Shown here one piece after another: positions 25,066-33,084 of a stretch of 64,000 nucleotides of DNA. A program made the position numbers and the translations under genes. The notes under the pieces are model-generated. The model worked only from the letters and a program-made list of their open reading frames with translations. It was not told the origin of the DNA and searched no databases. The DNA is from an uncultured Oscillospiraceae bacterium (lineage in GTDB: Bacteria; Bacillota; Clostridia; Oscillospirales; Oscillospiraceae). The DNA is taken from assembly GCA_947626315.1 (NCBI GenBank), contig CANQRQ010000002.1, positions 1 through 64,000 of the forward strand, in the 5' to 3' direction. The stretch's first letter is position 1, and the number at the start of each line of letters is the position of its first letter.

Positions 25066-25335
25066 CGAAAGAAAAGGCACCCGGGGAAGTTTCCCCGGGG
25101 CCCCTCTGGGAGCAGGGTACAGCAGACCCGTTCTCAGGTCGCCCTTAGTCTTTCTTGCAGGTTTACCCCGGTGCAGACACTGGCAGAAGTCGCTCCTGCG
25201 GTTGCACGCACATACCTACAAGGCTCGCCGGGCACTTGTTTCCTTATATAAACTTTCGTTTACCTCAGAAAAAATTTTGCCTTCCTTTCACACAAGAAGG
25301 GGCTGCAGCAAAATGCTACAGCTCCTTCTTGCCTA
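25066..25335. other. Further nested palindromes beside repeat copy A
   Basis: It contains CCCGGGGAA/TTCCCCGGG (25080-25099), TAAACTTTCGTTTA (25249-25262, the reverse complement of the motif at 24940) and a large imperfect hairpin CAAGAAGG...CCTTCTTG (25293-25331) that again carries GGCTGCAGCAAAA. Together with 24879-25065 this looks like one 450-bp composite element. The short ORFs here have no coding character. Confidence 0.65.
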
Positions 25336-25452
25336 TATTCATAATTTGTTCAGCAAATTTTCAGTTTCTATTCAGCAAAACGGCTTATACTATGGCCGTA
25401 AGAGAAAAAAGGTCCTCTGACGGGCCCGGTCAATAAAAGGAGCGCGAGAAAA

Positions 25453-26742
25453 ATGAGCGAGAGCTATGAATATCATTTTAAAGCGGAAGACGGGGAGATC
25501 CCTCCCCGGACCGTGAACCCTGAGCCGCCGAAAAAGCGGGGCATCAGCGGGCGGATCATCGCCCTGGTGCTGGTCTGCCTGCTGCTGGGCGGGGCCATCG
25601 GCGCCGGCGGCTACGCCTTGGGCAGCGCTGCGGGGAAGGACCCGGAGGGCAGCAGCACCGTCCAGATGGGCCAGCGGGAGAAAACCGTGATCGACGTGAA
25701 GAGCGTGGATACCGGCAGGCTGATGACCGAGGCGGAGGTCTACGCCACCAACGTCAACTCCACCGTGGGCATCACCACCCTGGTCACCACCAATTTCTGG
25801 GGCTATCAGACCCAGTCCCCCGCCTCCGGCTCCGGCTTTATCCTCACCGAGGACGGCTACATCCTCACCAACTACCATGTGATCGAGGACTCGGACAGCA
25901 TCACCGTCACCCTCTATGACGGCAGCACCTACGACGGCACGGTGATCGGCTACGACGAGAGCAACGACATCGCCGTTTTGAAGGTGGACGCCCAGGGCCT
26001 GAGCCCTGTAATCATCGGGGATTCGGAGAACCTGAACGTGGGCGACCCGGTGGTGGCCATCGGCAACCCCCTGGGTGAGCTGACCTTCTCCCTCACCGGC
26101 GGCCGCATCAGCGCCCTGGACCGGGAGATCACCATGTCCGGCGGCGCCACCATGAACCTGCTGCAGACCGACTGCGCCATCAACGCCGGCAACTCCGGCG
26201 GCGCCCTCTTCAACCTCTACGGCGAGGTGGTGGGCATCACCAACGCCAAATACTCCAGCAGCGGCTCCACCGGCGAGACCTCCATTGACAATATCGGCTT
26301 TGCCATCCCGGTCAATCAGGTGATGAACATCGTCCAGAGCATCATTGAAAAAGGCTACATCACCAAGCCCTATATCGGCGTCAGCGTGATGACCGTCAGC
26401 ACCGAGGCCATCAGCTACGGTCTGCCCGCCGGGGCCTCTGTCCAGAGCGTGACCGAGGACGCGCCCGCCGAGAAGGCCGGCCTGCAGGTCAACGACATTA
26501 TCTACGCCGTGGACGGGCAGGAGATCTCCAGCAGCTCCGATCTGGTGGATATCGTGGGCAAAGCCGCCCCGGGAGATACACTGACTCTCTCCGTGTACCG
26601 CCAGGGAGAGAAGCTGGAGCTGAGCATCCAGGTGGGTGAGCAGACCCAGTCCGCCCTGCCGGAAGAGCAGGAGACCAGCTCCCAGCGGGGCGACCAACAG
26701 CAGCTGCCCTCCGGTATCTTCCCCTGGTTCTTCGGGAACTAA
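25453..26742 (+). CDS. HtrA/DegP-type membrane serine protease (S1C) with PDZ domain
   Basis: 429-aa envelope quality-control protease. It has a short cytoplasmic N-terminus, one membrane helix (about residues 30-57), and a trypsin-like domain with triad His in TNYHVIEDSD, Asp in SNDIAVLKVDA and Ser in INAGNSGGALFN. One C-terminal PDZ domain follows (YIGVSVMTVS ... GLQVNDIIYAVDGQEI). Length and layout match Firmicutes HtrA/HtrB. AGGAG precedes the ATG. It appears monocistronic, with a strong 3' hairpin. Confidence 0.95.
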   Translation: MSESYEYHFKAEDGEIPPRTVNPEPPKKRGISGRIIALVLVCLLLGGAIGAGGYALGSAAGKDPEGSSTVQMGQREKTVIDVKSVDTGRLMTEAEVYATNVNSTVGITTLVTTNFWGYQTQSPASGSGFILTEDGYILTNYHVIEDSDSITVTLYDGSTYDGTVIGYDESNDIAVLKVDAQGLSPVIIGDSENLNVGDPVVAIGNPLGELTFSLTGGRISALDREITMSGGATMNLLQTDCAINAGNSGGALFNLYGEVVGITNAKYSSSGSTGETSIDNIGFAIPVNQVMNIVQSIIEKGYITKPYIGVSVMTVSTEAISYGLPAGASVQSVTEDAPAEKAGLQVNDIIYAVDGQEISSSSDLVDIVGKAAPGDTLTLSVYRQGEKLELSIQVGEQTQSALPEEQETSSQRGDQQQLPSGIFPWFFGN

Positions 26743-26760
26743 ACGCTGAACCGTTTGTAT

Positions 26761-26798
26761 CTTTTGCCTCCGGGTCCGCAGACCCGGAGGCAAAAAGC
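26761..26798. terminator. Stem-loop after the HtrA gene
   Basis: CTTTTGCCTCCGGGTC/GACCCGGAGGCAAAA with loop CGCA is a 15-16-bp stem 19 bp after the stop codon. The U/A flanks are part of the stem, so termination is probable but without a free U-tract. Confidence 0.65.
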
Positions 26799-26804
26799 AT
26801 CCGG

Positions 26805-26833
26805 TTGACGAAAGAGAAAAAAGCTTTTATAAT
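26805..26833 (+). promoter_or_regulatory. Sigma-A promoter of the membrane-protein gene
   Basis: TTGACG (26805-26810), a 17-bp spacer and TATAAT (26828-26833), about 60 bp before the start codon. Confidence 0.82.
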
Positions 26834-26895
26834 ACATAATAGTGTATGCCGTTGTCTGAAGAAACCGTTTTGCCCAAAAACAGAGGAGCTGTGAC

Positions 26896-27672
26896 ATGAC
26901 AAAAAGCCCTGAAAGCGCTGAAAACCGGTGCCAGCCGGAAAAGCAGCCTGTCTCCCGGCTGCGGCGGGCCTATATCGCCCGCCTGGTGGGGCGCTGCCTG
27001 ATTCTGGCGCTGCTGACGCTGGTATGGCTCCTCCGGCCGGAGGAGCTGGACCTGATCTATCCCGGCGCCTTCTTCCGGGGCTTCTCCCCGCTGCATCTGC
27101 TGTGGCTGGTCTGGATGATCGACATGCTGTTTCAGCTGATCCCGGCAAAGGAGCACATCCCCCTGGGCTCCCAGAAGCACCTGCTGCACCGCTTCCGGCC
27201 CATCCGGGAGAAGATCAACACCCAGGCCCTGCGGGACTATGTGATCAGCACCACCAAGGCGGCCTACAAGGTCCTGCTGCTCTGGGCGGCGCTGCTGGCG
27301 GTGCTCGGCCTGCTGTATAACCGGCAGATTCTCGACGAGCGGGCCCTCTTCATGATCAGCGCCCTGTTCTACGTCTGCGACCTGATCTGCGTGCTGATCT
27401 GGTGCCCCTTCCGGCTGATCCTGAAAAACCGCTGCTGCACCACCTGCCGCATCTTCAACTGGGACCATCTGATGATGTTCACCCCCATGATGTTTATTGA
27501 CAGCTTCTTTGCCCGTTCCCTGCTGCTGATGGCCATTGTGGTGTGGCTGGTGTGGGAGCTGTGCGTGATGATGTACCCCGAGCGCTTCTGGGAGCAGTCC
27601 AACGAGGCCCTCAAGTGCTCCTCCTGCACCGACAAGCTCTGCACCCAGTACTGCCGCAAGCTCCGCGGCTGA
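26896..27672 (+). CDS. Conserved-looking membrane protein with CxxC motifs, function unknown
   Basis: 258-aa protein that I do not recognise as a named family. About five hydrophobic segments are visible (for example CLILALLTLVWLL, LLWAALLAVLGLL). Two cytoplasm-sized regions carry cysteine motifs: NRCCTTCRIFNWD (about residues 178-190) and a C-terminal CSSCTDKLCTQYCRK (C-x2-C-x4-C-x3-C). The clusters could bind zinc or an iron-sulfur cluster. The gene is monocistronic, with its own consensus promoter. Function is unknown. Confidence 0.85.
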   Translation: MTKSPESAENRCQPEKQPVSRLRRAYIARLVGRCLILALLTLVWLLRPEELDLIYPGAFFRGFSPLHLLWLVWMIDMLFQLIPAKEHIPLGSQKHLLHRFRPIREKINTQALRDYVISTTKAAYKVLLLWAALLAVLGLLYNRQILDERALFMISALFYVCDLICVLIWCPFRLILKNRCCTTCRIFNWDHLMMFTPMMFIDSFFARSLLLMAIVVWLVWELCVMMYPERFWEQSNEALKCSSCTDKLCTQYCRKLRG

Positions 27673-27683
27673 GAGAAAAGCGA

Positions 27684-27731
27684 TTGACAGCCCCACAATG
27701 TAGTGCTATAATAGCCTTACATTGTGGGGCT
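27684..27731 (+). promoter_or_regulatory. Perfect consensus promoter inside a 14-bp inverted repeat
   Basis: TTGACA (27684-27689), a 17-bp spacer and TATAAT (27707-27712). The arms AGCCCCACAATGTA (27689-27702) and TACATTGTGGGGCT (27718-27731) flank the -10, an ideal repressor operator. The half site ACAATGTA/TACATTGT resembles BlaI/CopY-type boxes only loosely. No intact gene follows on the plus strand. Confidence 0.82.
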
Positions 27732-27769
27732 GTTTGCATGCCGCGGGAGGTTGTCATGGAAAAGCTTAA

Positions 27770-27937
27770 GCCAAGTCCGGGAGCACAGGAGGGACGCACC
27801 CCTGGGCATATTTCCAGGCCTATTACTGCCCGGAGGGGGCGGAGGGGACGGTCACCTTCACCCTCTACGCCGCCAATCCCATGGAGGAGGACTTTTGTCT
27901 GAGCCTTTTGAGCTCCTTCTCCGGGCAAACCCCATAA
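27770..27937 (+). pseudogene. Possible gene remnant downstream of the operator-promoter
   Basis: A 55-codon open stretch without start codon reads ...HPWAYFQAYYCPEGAEG and TVTFTLYAANPMEEDFCLS before a stop, with protein-like composition in this frame only. An ATG at 27756 in another frame (MEKLKPSP) follows a GGGAGG-like ribosome-binding site, so one indel would join them. It may be a decayed small gene. The rest of the 325-bp gap holds only the 3' hairpin of ispE. Confidence 0.35.
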
Positions 27938-27948
27938 AATGGTTTCTC

Positions 27949-27973
27949 GGGCCTGCCGCGCTGCGGCAGGCCC
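27949..27973 (-). terminator. Stem-loop after ispE
   Basis: An 11-bp perfect stem GGGCCTGCCGC/GCGGCAGGCCC with a 3-nt loop, 25 bp beyond the ispE stop codon. A short TTTT occurs some 10 nt later on the minus strand. It probably ends the GH13-ispE transcript. Confidence 0.6.
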
Positions 27974-27997
27974 GAGGAATAGAATCTAATATTCTGT

Positions 27998-28870
27998 CTA
28001 TAGCTCTATCGCCGGGACGGGGCGGGCCATCCGGCAGAAGCCGACCTCCTTCTCCAGGACCCGGCAGGCCTCCCGGGCAGCGTCCTCCCGGGTGAACACG
28101 CCGAAGACGGCGGAGCCGGTGCCGGTCATCAGTGTGCCCAGCGCCCCGAAGTCCAACAGGCGGCTTTTGATCCGGGCCACCGTCCGCATCCGCCGGTCGT
28201 CCACGTCCTCAAAGACGTTGTACAGCCGGTGGCACAGCTCCCGCAGCTGCCCCTCCTCCAGCGCCCGGAGCATCCCGGCGGTGTCCGGGTGGCGGCGGAC
28301 AGGCGCGCTGTCCAGCTTTTTGAAGAGCTCCGGCGTGGAGATGGAGAACGCCGGCTTGCAGATCGCAAAGAGGCAGTCCGGCAGGGGCGGCAGGGGCGTG
28401 AGCAGCTCCCCCCGGCCCTTGGCCAGCGCCGTGCCCCCCGCCATGCAGAAGGCCACGTCGGAGCCCACCCCGGCGGCCAGGTCCAGCAGCTCCTCCCGGG
28501 AGAGGCGGCCGCCGAAGAGGGCGTTCATCCCCCGCAGGGCCGCCGCCGCGTCGGCGGAGCCCCCCGCCATGCCCGCGCCCACGGGGATGGTTTTTTTGAT
28601 CTCGATAAACACGCCCCGCTCCGGCTCCCCCACGGCCTCCAGATAGCGCTGGACCGCCCGGACGGCCAGGTTCCGCTGGTCGTTGGGGACAAAGCGCAGA
28701 TTGGAGCTGGCGCGGACCGGGCCGCTGTCCCGGAGGGTGAAGCGCAGCTCGTCGAAGAGGGAGACCGTCTGCATGATCATGACCATCTCGTGATACCCGT
28801 CGCTCCGGCGGCCGGTCACATCCAGGGAGAGATTCAGTTTCGCGTAAGCGCGTTCCAGCACCTGCTTCAT
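27998..28870 (-). CDS. ispE: 4-diphosphocytidyl-2-C-methyl-D-erythritol kinase
   Basis: 290-aa GHMP kinase that phosphorylates CDP-methylerythritol in the non-mevalonate isoprenoid pathway. Visible are the N-terminal AYAKLNLSLDVTGRRSDGYH typical of IspE, the ATP loop PVGAGMAGGSADAAAALRG and a C-terminal TGTGSAVFGVF. The start MKQVLERAYAKLNL at 28870 is chosen over the longer track ORF, whose extra 48 residues overlap the GH13 gene and lack family similarity. AAGGAG lies upstream. Gap to the GH13 gene is 16 bp, so the two are probably co-transcribed. Confidence 0.95.
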   Translation of the reverse strand: MKQVLERAYAKLNLSLDVTGRRSDGYHEMVMIMQTVSLFDELRFTLRDSGPVRASSNLRFVPNDQRNLAVRAVQRYLEAVGEPERGVFIEIKKTIPVGAGMAGGSADAAAALRGMNALFGGRLSREELLDLAAGVGSDVAFCMAGGTALAKGRGELLTPLPPLPDCLFAICKPAFSISTPELFKKLDSAPVRRHPDTAGMLRALEEGQLRELCHRLYNVFEDVDDRRMRTVARIKSRLLDFGALGTLMTGTGSAVFGVFTREDAAREACRVLEKEVGFCRMARPVPAIEL

Positions 28871-28886
28871 GGGCTCAGACGCTCCT

Positions 28887-30566
28887 TCACTCAAACAGAT
28901 AGACCCGCAGCTCGTAGGGGCGGGTGGTAAAGCCGTTGGCAATGACGAAGTTGAAATCGTAGTTGGACAGGACGTTGGTCCCGGCGGACAGATCGTAGCC
29001 CTCGGGAGCCTCAAAGCGCAGCTGCTCCCGGGTAAAGGAGCAGATCACCAGCAGCCGCACGCCGCCGTAGCGCCGCTCGTACACATAGAGGTTCTTGTCC
29101 TCGGGCATGAACTCCCGGTAGCTGCCGTAGAGCACCACCGGCTGCTTTTTCCGGAAGGCCAGCAGCTTCCGGTAGAACTGCAGGATGGAGTCCTCGTCCT
29201 CCTCCTGGGCCTGCACGTTGATGGTCCGGTAGTTTTCGTTGACGAAGAACCAGGGCTCCGCCTCGCTGAAGCCGGCGTTCTTCTCCGCCGACCACTGCAT
29301 GGGGGTACGGGCGTTCTCCCGGGTGGACTTCTGGATCAGCTTGAGCACCTGGCGCTTGGGCAGGATCCGGGAGGCCACCGCGGCGTTGTTGAAGGTGGCC
29401 ACGTCCCGGTACATGTCCAGGCTGGGCAAGTGGATGTTCAGCATGCCGATCTCCTGCCCCTGGTAGATAAAGGGGGTGCCCTTCTGGAGGATGTACATGG
29501 CGGCCAGCATCTTGCCGCTCTCCTTGTGGTAAAACTCGCTGCCGTAGCGGCTGATGATCCGGGGATGATCGTGGTTTTCTATGTACAGGGCGTTCCAAGC
29601 CTTGCCCTCCAGGGCCGTCTGCCACTGGGAGAAGGCCTTCTTCATCTTCACCAGGCTGAAGGGCCGCTGGATCAGCTCCTGCATGAAGCAGTCCGCCTCC
29701 ATGTGGGAAAAGGCGATCATTTCGTCCAGCACCTTGTCCGGCCCCTCGGAGATATAGCGCAGGGCCACCTCCGGGGTGGTCATCGGGCTCTCGCCCACGG
29801 TGAAGCAGTCGTAGTGGTCCAGCACCTCCCGCCTGAACTCCATCAGGTAGTCGTGGACCTTGGGCTGGTTGGAATAGTGCTGGATCCCGTTGGCGATGGG
29901 CAGCCGGGGGTAGCTGTTGGGCAGGCCGGGGGCCTTGGAGATGAAGGTGATCACATCCTCCCGGAAGCCGTCCACCCCCAGGTCCAGCCAAAAGCGCATG
30001 ATCTCCTTGATCTCCTGCCGCACCCGGGGATTGTCCATGTTCAGGTCCGGCTGTTTTTTCGCGAACAAATGGAGATAATATTCGTCTAAATCCTCGCAGT
30101 ACTCCCAAGCCCCGCCCTCGAAGAGGCTGGTCCAGTTGTTGGGCGGCATCTGCCGCCCGCCGGTCATCCGGCCCCGCCGCCAATAATAGTAGTCGTGGTA
30201 GGGGCTGTTCCGGCTCTTCTTACTCTCCTTGAACCAGCGGTGCTCGTCCGAGGTGTGGTTGATCACCAGGTCCATAAAGACCCGCAGCCCCCGGCGGTGC
30301 GCCTCGTAGAGCAGCTGCTTGAACACCTCCAGATTGCCGTAGTCCGGGTGGATGTCCATGTAGTCGGAGATGTCATAGCCGTAGTCGGCGTTTGGCGAGG
30401 GGTAGAGCGGCGAAAACCAGATGGCGTCCACGTTCAGGCTCTTGATGTAGTCCAGCTTGCTGAGCACGCCCCACAGATCCCCTATGCCGTCTCCGTTGCC
30501 GTCGCAAAAGCTGCGGGGCCAGATCTGATAGACGGCCATCTCCTTGTACCACTGTTTGTCCGCCAT
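28887..30566 (-). CDS. GH13 alpha-glucosidase (oligo-1,6-glucosidase type)
   Basis: 559-aa cytoplasmic glycoside hydrolase of family GH13. It has MAVYQIWPRSFCDGNGDGIGDL at the N-terminus, region I VFMDLVINHTSDEH, region II DLGVDGFREDVITF (nucleophile Asp), region III FTVGES (acid/base Glu) and region IV IENHDHPRI. This pattern fits oligo-1,6-glucosidase, alpha-glucosidase or trehalose-6-phosphate hydrolase. No signal peptide. Start MADKQWYKE at 30566 follows GGGGAGG and removes 24 unlikely residues from the track ORF. No sugar transporter or regulator is adjacent. Confidence 0.93.
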   Translation of the reverse strand: MADKQWYKEMAVYQIWPRSFCDGNGDGIGDLWGVLSKLDYIKSLNVDAIWFSPLYPSPNADYGYDISDYMDIHPDYGNLEVFKQLLYEAHRRGLRVFMDLVINHTSDEHRWFKESKKSRNSPYHDYYYWRRGRMTGGRQMPPNNWTSLFEGGAWEYCEDLDEYYLHLFAKKQPDLNMDNPRVRQEIKEIMRFWLDLGVDGFREDVITFISKAPGLPNSYPRLPIANGIQHYSNQPKVHDYLMEFRREVLDHYDCFTVGESPMTTPEVALRYISEGPDKVLDEMIAFSHMEADCFMQELIQRPFSLVKMKKAFSQWQTALEGKAWNALYIENHDHPRIISRYGSEFYHKESGKMLAAMYILQKGTPFIYQGQEIGMLNIHLPSLDMYRDVATFNNAAVASRILPKRQVLKLIQKSTRENARTPMQWSAEKNAGFSEAEPWFFVNENYRTINVQAQEEDEDSILQFYRKLLAFRKKQPVVLYGSYREFMPEDKNLYVYERRYGGVRLLVICSFTREQLRFEAPEGYDLSAGTNVLSNYDFNFVIANGFTTRPYELRVYLFE

Positions 30567-30628
30567 TTTTCCTCCCCCTTTTCCGGAAAAATTCTTAAAT
30601 TTTCCCGAAAAAATTTTCTCTTTGCTGT

Positions 30629-30657
30629 ATTGTAACACAGAGTTTCGCCGATCTCAA
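30629..30657 (-). promoter_or_regulatory. Sigma-A promoter of GH13-ispE
   Basis: TTGAGA (30652-30657), a 17-bp spacer and TACAAT (30629-30634) on the minus strand. Confidence 0.78.
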
Positions 30658-30766
30658 CAGCCAAAACACTATATTTTGCGGTTTCTTTTTCCTTTCTTCC
30701 GCACATATCGGGCTCCCCCGGAAAGGGGCGCGCCGTCTGCCGCCTCCCGGGAAAAGTTTCAAAAGA

Positions 30767-30795
30767 TTGACATTTTGATGAAAATATGGTATACA
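30767..30795 (+). promoter_or_regulatory. Sigma-A promoter of the Ig-domain protein
   Basis: TTGACA (30767-30772), a 17-bp spacer and TATACA (30790-30795), divergent from the GH13 promoter. Confidence 0.8.
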
Positions 30796-30840
30796 TAAAG
30801 CGGACGTTTCCCGGAAACGTCCTGGAAAGGACCATGGCTT

Positions 30841-32481
30841 ATGAAAAAGAGCTTTTTTTCCGCGGCGGCAGCGCTGCTCCTGCTGCTGGCGCTTCAGCCC
30901 GCCGCCCGGGCGGAGATGACCTATCCCTCCCCCCAGGGCGTGGAGGTGGGCAGCGAGCTGGACCATCTGGTGGCCACCGTGTCTGACGATTACAGCGCCA
31001 CCGCCTCCGACGGCACCTTCCCCGAGGGCGTGCAGCTGGAGGTGGAGGAGGCCGACCTGAGCCGGCACCTGGAGAACCTGTACCTGCGGGGTGTGCCCCA
31101 GCAGGTAGGGGATTACCGCTGCGTCATCAATCTGGCCGATGAGGACGGCTCCAGCTTTATTATCTGCCCCATCTCGGTGGCCCCGGAGGCTCCGGCCGTC
31201 ACGGCGGGGGCGCCGGTGCGCTGCTATCTGAACGACAGCGCCCGGGTCAGCGTCACGGCCACGGTGAGCAGCGGCAGCCTGAGCTACCAGTGGTATCTCA
31301 GCACGGCCAACAGCTACACCGGCTCCGCCATTCAGGGGGCAAACCAGCCTGAGTACCGGGTGAACACCTCTGCCCTGGGCACCAGCTATTACTACTGTAT
31401 TGTCACCAACACCTCCGGCAGTCAAACCCGGGCGGTCACCTCCGGCATCATTCCGGTGACGGTGGAGGAGCTGGCCGTCACCTCCCTGGCGGTGGAGACC
31501 TTTCCGGCCAAAACCGTCTATACCGTGGGCGATGTGCTGGACCCTGCCGGGCTCTCCCTCCGGGTAGGGGACGCCAACGGCGGCAGCCGGGTCCTGTCGG
31601 ACACCGGCGCCTTCAGCTTCTACCCCACCCGTCTGGAGACGGCCGGCACCCAGAACATCGAGGTCGGCTATCAGGGCCTCAGCTGCACCTTCCAGGTGAC
31701 TGTGCAGCCGGGGGCGGAGCAGATCCAGGGGATCGGCGTCCTCACCCTGCCCACCAAGCGGGACTACCAGGTGGGGGACACGCTGGACCCTGCCGGGCTC
31801 TCCATCCGGGTCTACACCAACAACGGCCAGCGGGACGTGACGGAGGGCTTTATCTGCTCCCCCATGGCCTTTGACCGGGCGGGCACCCAGACCGTCACCG
31901 TGAGCTACGAGGGCCTGACCTGCACCTTTACCCTGGAGATCCAGGAGGAGGAGAAGCCGGTGAGCCTGGTGGTTGCCACCCTGCCCACCAAGCGGGAGTA
32001 CCAGGTGGGGGACACGCTGGACACCAGCGGCATGGTCCTCCAGCTGATCACCAACCGGAACAACAGCCAGACGCTCACCGCCGACTATATCTGCACGCCT
32101 ACCGTGCTGGAGACCGCCGGCCGCCAGGAGATCAGCGTGTTCTACAAGAACCTGAGCACCAGCTTCAGCGTCACGGTGAAGCAGCCTCTCCAGACCAGCC
32201 CGCCGCCCACCAGCACCACCCAGCCCTTTACGCCGGTCCCGGTCTCGCCCAGCGTCTCCGCCGCGCCCAGCGCCCCGGTGAGCCCGGCCCCCACCTCCCA
32301 CGTGATCGAGCACCAGTCCCACAGCACCGGGGCCAGCAGCGCCCTGCTGGTGGTGATCATGGTGGCGGCCCTGCTGGGCCTGGGCAGCATCGGTGCCTAT
32401 GTGTTCATCATGAACCGGGGCGGGATGGACGGCCTGTCCGAGCAGCTGAAGAGCTTCCTAGACCGCTTCCGGAAAAAGTAA
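30841..32481 (+). CDS. Surface protein with bacterial Ig-like (Big_3) repeats and C-terminal membrane anchor
   Basis: 546-aa exported protein. The signal peptide ends near ALQPAARAE (residue 25). After an Ig-like region (about 120-200) come three repeats of about 80 residues with the consensus KRxYQVGDTLDPAGLxL and a terminal YxGLxCTF strand, typical of Big_3 domains. A Pro/Ser/Thr-rich stalk (SPPPTSTTQPFTPVP...) leads to a membrane helix (SALLVVIMVAALLGLGSIGAY) and a basic tail. It is membrane anchored rather than sortase linked (no LPXTG). Likely an adhesive or structural envelope protein; ligand unknown. Confidence 0.85.
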   Translation: MKKSFFSAAAALLLLLALQPAARAEMTYPSPQGVEVGSELDHLVATVSDDYSATASDGTFPEGVQLEVEEADLSRHLENLYLRGVPQQVGDYRCVINLADEDGSSFIICPISVAPEAPAVTAGAPVRCYLNDSARVSVTATVSSGSLSYQWYLSTANSYTGSAIQGANQPEYRVNTSALGTSYYYCIVTNTSGSQTRAVTSGIIPVTVEELAVTSLAVETFPAKTVYTVGDVLDPAGLSLRVGDANGGSRVLSDTGAFSFYPTRLETAGTQNIEVGYQGLSCTFQVTVQPGAEQIQGIGVLTLPTKRDYQVGDTLDPAGLSIRVYTNNGQRDVTEGFICSPMAFDRAGTQTVTVSYEGLTCTFTLEIQEEEKPVSLVVATLPTKREYQVGDTLDTSGMVLQLITNRNNSQTLTADYICTPTVLETAGRQEISVFYKNLSTSFSVTVKQPLQTSPPPTSTTQPFTPVPVSPSVSAAPSAPVSPAPTSHVIEHQSHSTGASSALLVVIMVAALLGLGSIGAYVFIMNRGGMDGLSEQLKSFLDRFRKK

Positions 32482-32496
32482 ATATAACCGCATATC

Positions 32497-32534
32497 AAAA
32501 ACGGACGAAAGGCAAACGCTTTTCGTCCGTTTTC
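32497..32534. terminator. Bidirectional terminator
   Basis: AAAACGGACGAAAgGC/GCtTTTCGTCCGTTTT with an AAAC loop between convergent genes. T-rich ends on both strands serve the Ig-domain gene and the btu operon. Confidence 0.88.
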
Positions 32535-32559
32535 GCGCGTGTCGATAAAGCCGATACGC

Positions 32560-33084
32560 TTAGTAATTCCGGCTGATGAACTCGATCTCCTCCACTCCCG
32601 CGTTCTCATTAAGGGCCAAAGCCAGATAGAAGAAGTACCCGGAGAGCAGATTGGCCAGGTCCAGCAGTCTGGGCTCCGCCGGATGCCCCTGGCGGGCATG
32701 GCGGTACAGCAGCCGGACCAGTTCCTTGGCGCGCACCCGCAGCACATGGGCCAGGCAGGCGCTCTCACAGCCCTGGGTGAGGACAAAGCGGCCGCACCGG
32801 CCGCCGCAGCGCTGCCGCAGGCGCTCCACCGCCTCCAGCAGCCGGGCGGTCTCCTCCTCCGTCACCTTCAGCGGCGTCCGCAAGGCCGGGTTCATGTGGT
32901 AAATCAGTTCGCAGACCCACAAAAGCTCCGCCCTCAGCGCCGGGTCCTCCACCTTGGCGCGCAGCAGGCCCGTAAGGCTGGCCAGGCCGTCGGTCATCAG
33001 CTCAAAATCGCAGCGCAGATCCTCCGCCGCGTCGCTCAAAAAGGGGTAGGCCTCGTAAGGGCTTCTGTACAGCTCCACGGTCAT
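32560..33084 (-). CDS. PduO-like ATP:cob(I)alamin adenosyltransferase homologue
   Basis: About 174 aa, all-helical. The core RVRAKELVRLLY with a following LLDLANLLSGYFFYLAL aligns with the RRAER and RLSDxLFxLAR helices of PduO-type adenosyltransferases, which convert cob(I)alamin to adenosylcobalamin. The active-site residues are imperfectly kept (the RRAER arginine pair is RAKEL). The gene is last in the riboswitch-controlled btu operon, supporting a cobalamin role. ATG 33084 overlaps the ATPase stop (ATGA), but the AGGAGG directly abuts it. A GTG at 33078 has ideal spacing, and 33102 is a third option. Confidence 0.75.
   Translation of the reverse strand: MTVELYRSPYEAYPFLSDAAEDLRCDFELMTDGLASLTGLLRAKVEDPALRAELLWVCELIYHMNPALRTPLKVTEEETARLLEAVERLRQRCGGRCGRFVLTQGCESACLAHVLRVRAKELVRLLYRHARQGHPAEPRLLDLANLLSGYFFYLALALNENAGVEEIEFISRNY

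Noticed and set aside
24935-25420. Small ORFs of 133 and 93 aa in the composite repeat
   Set aside because: They cross multiple hairpins, have no ribosome-binding site and no protein-like composition.
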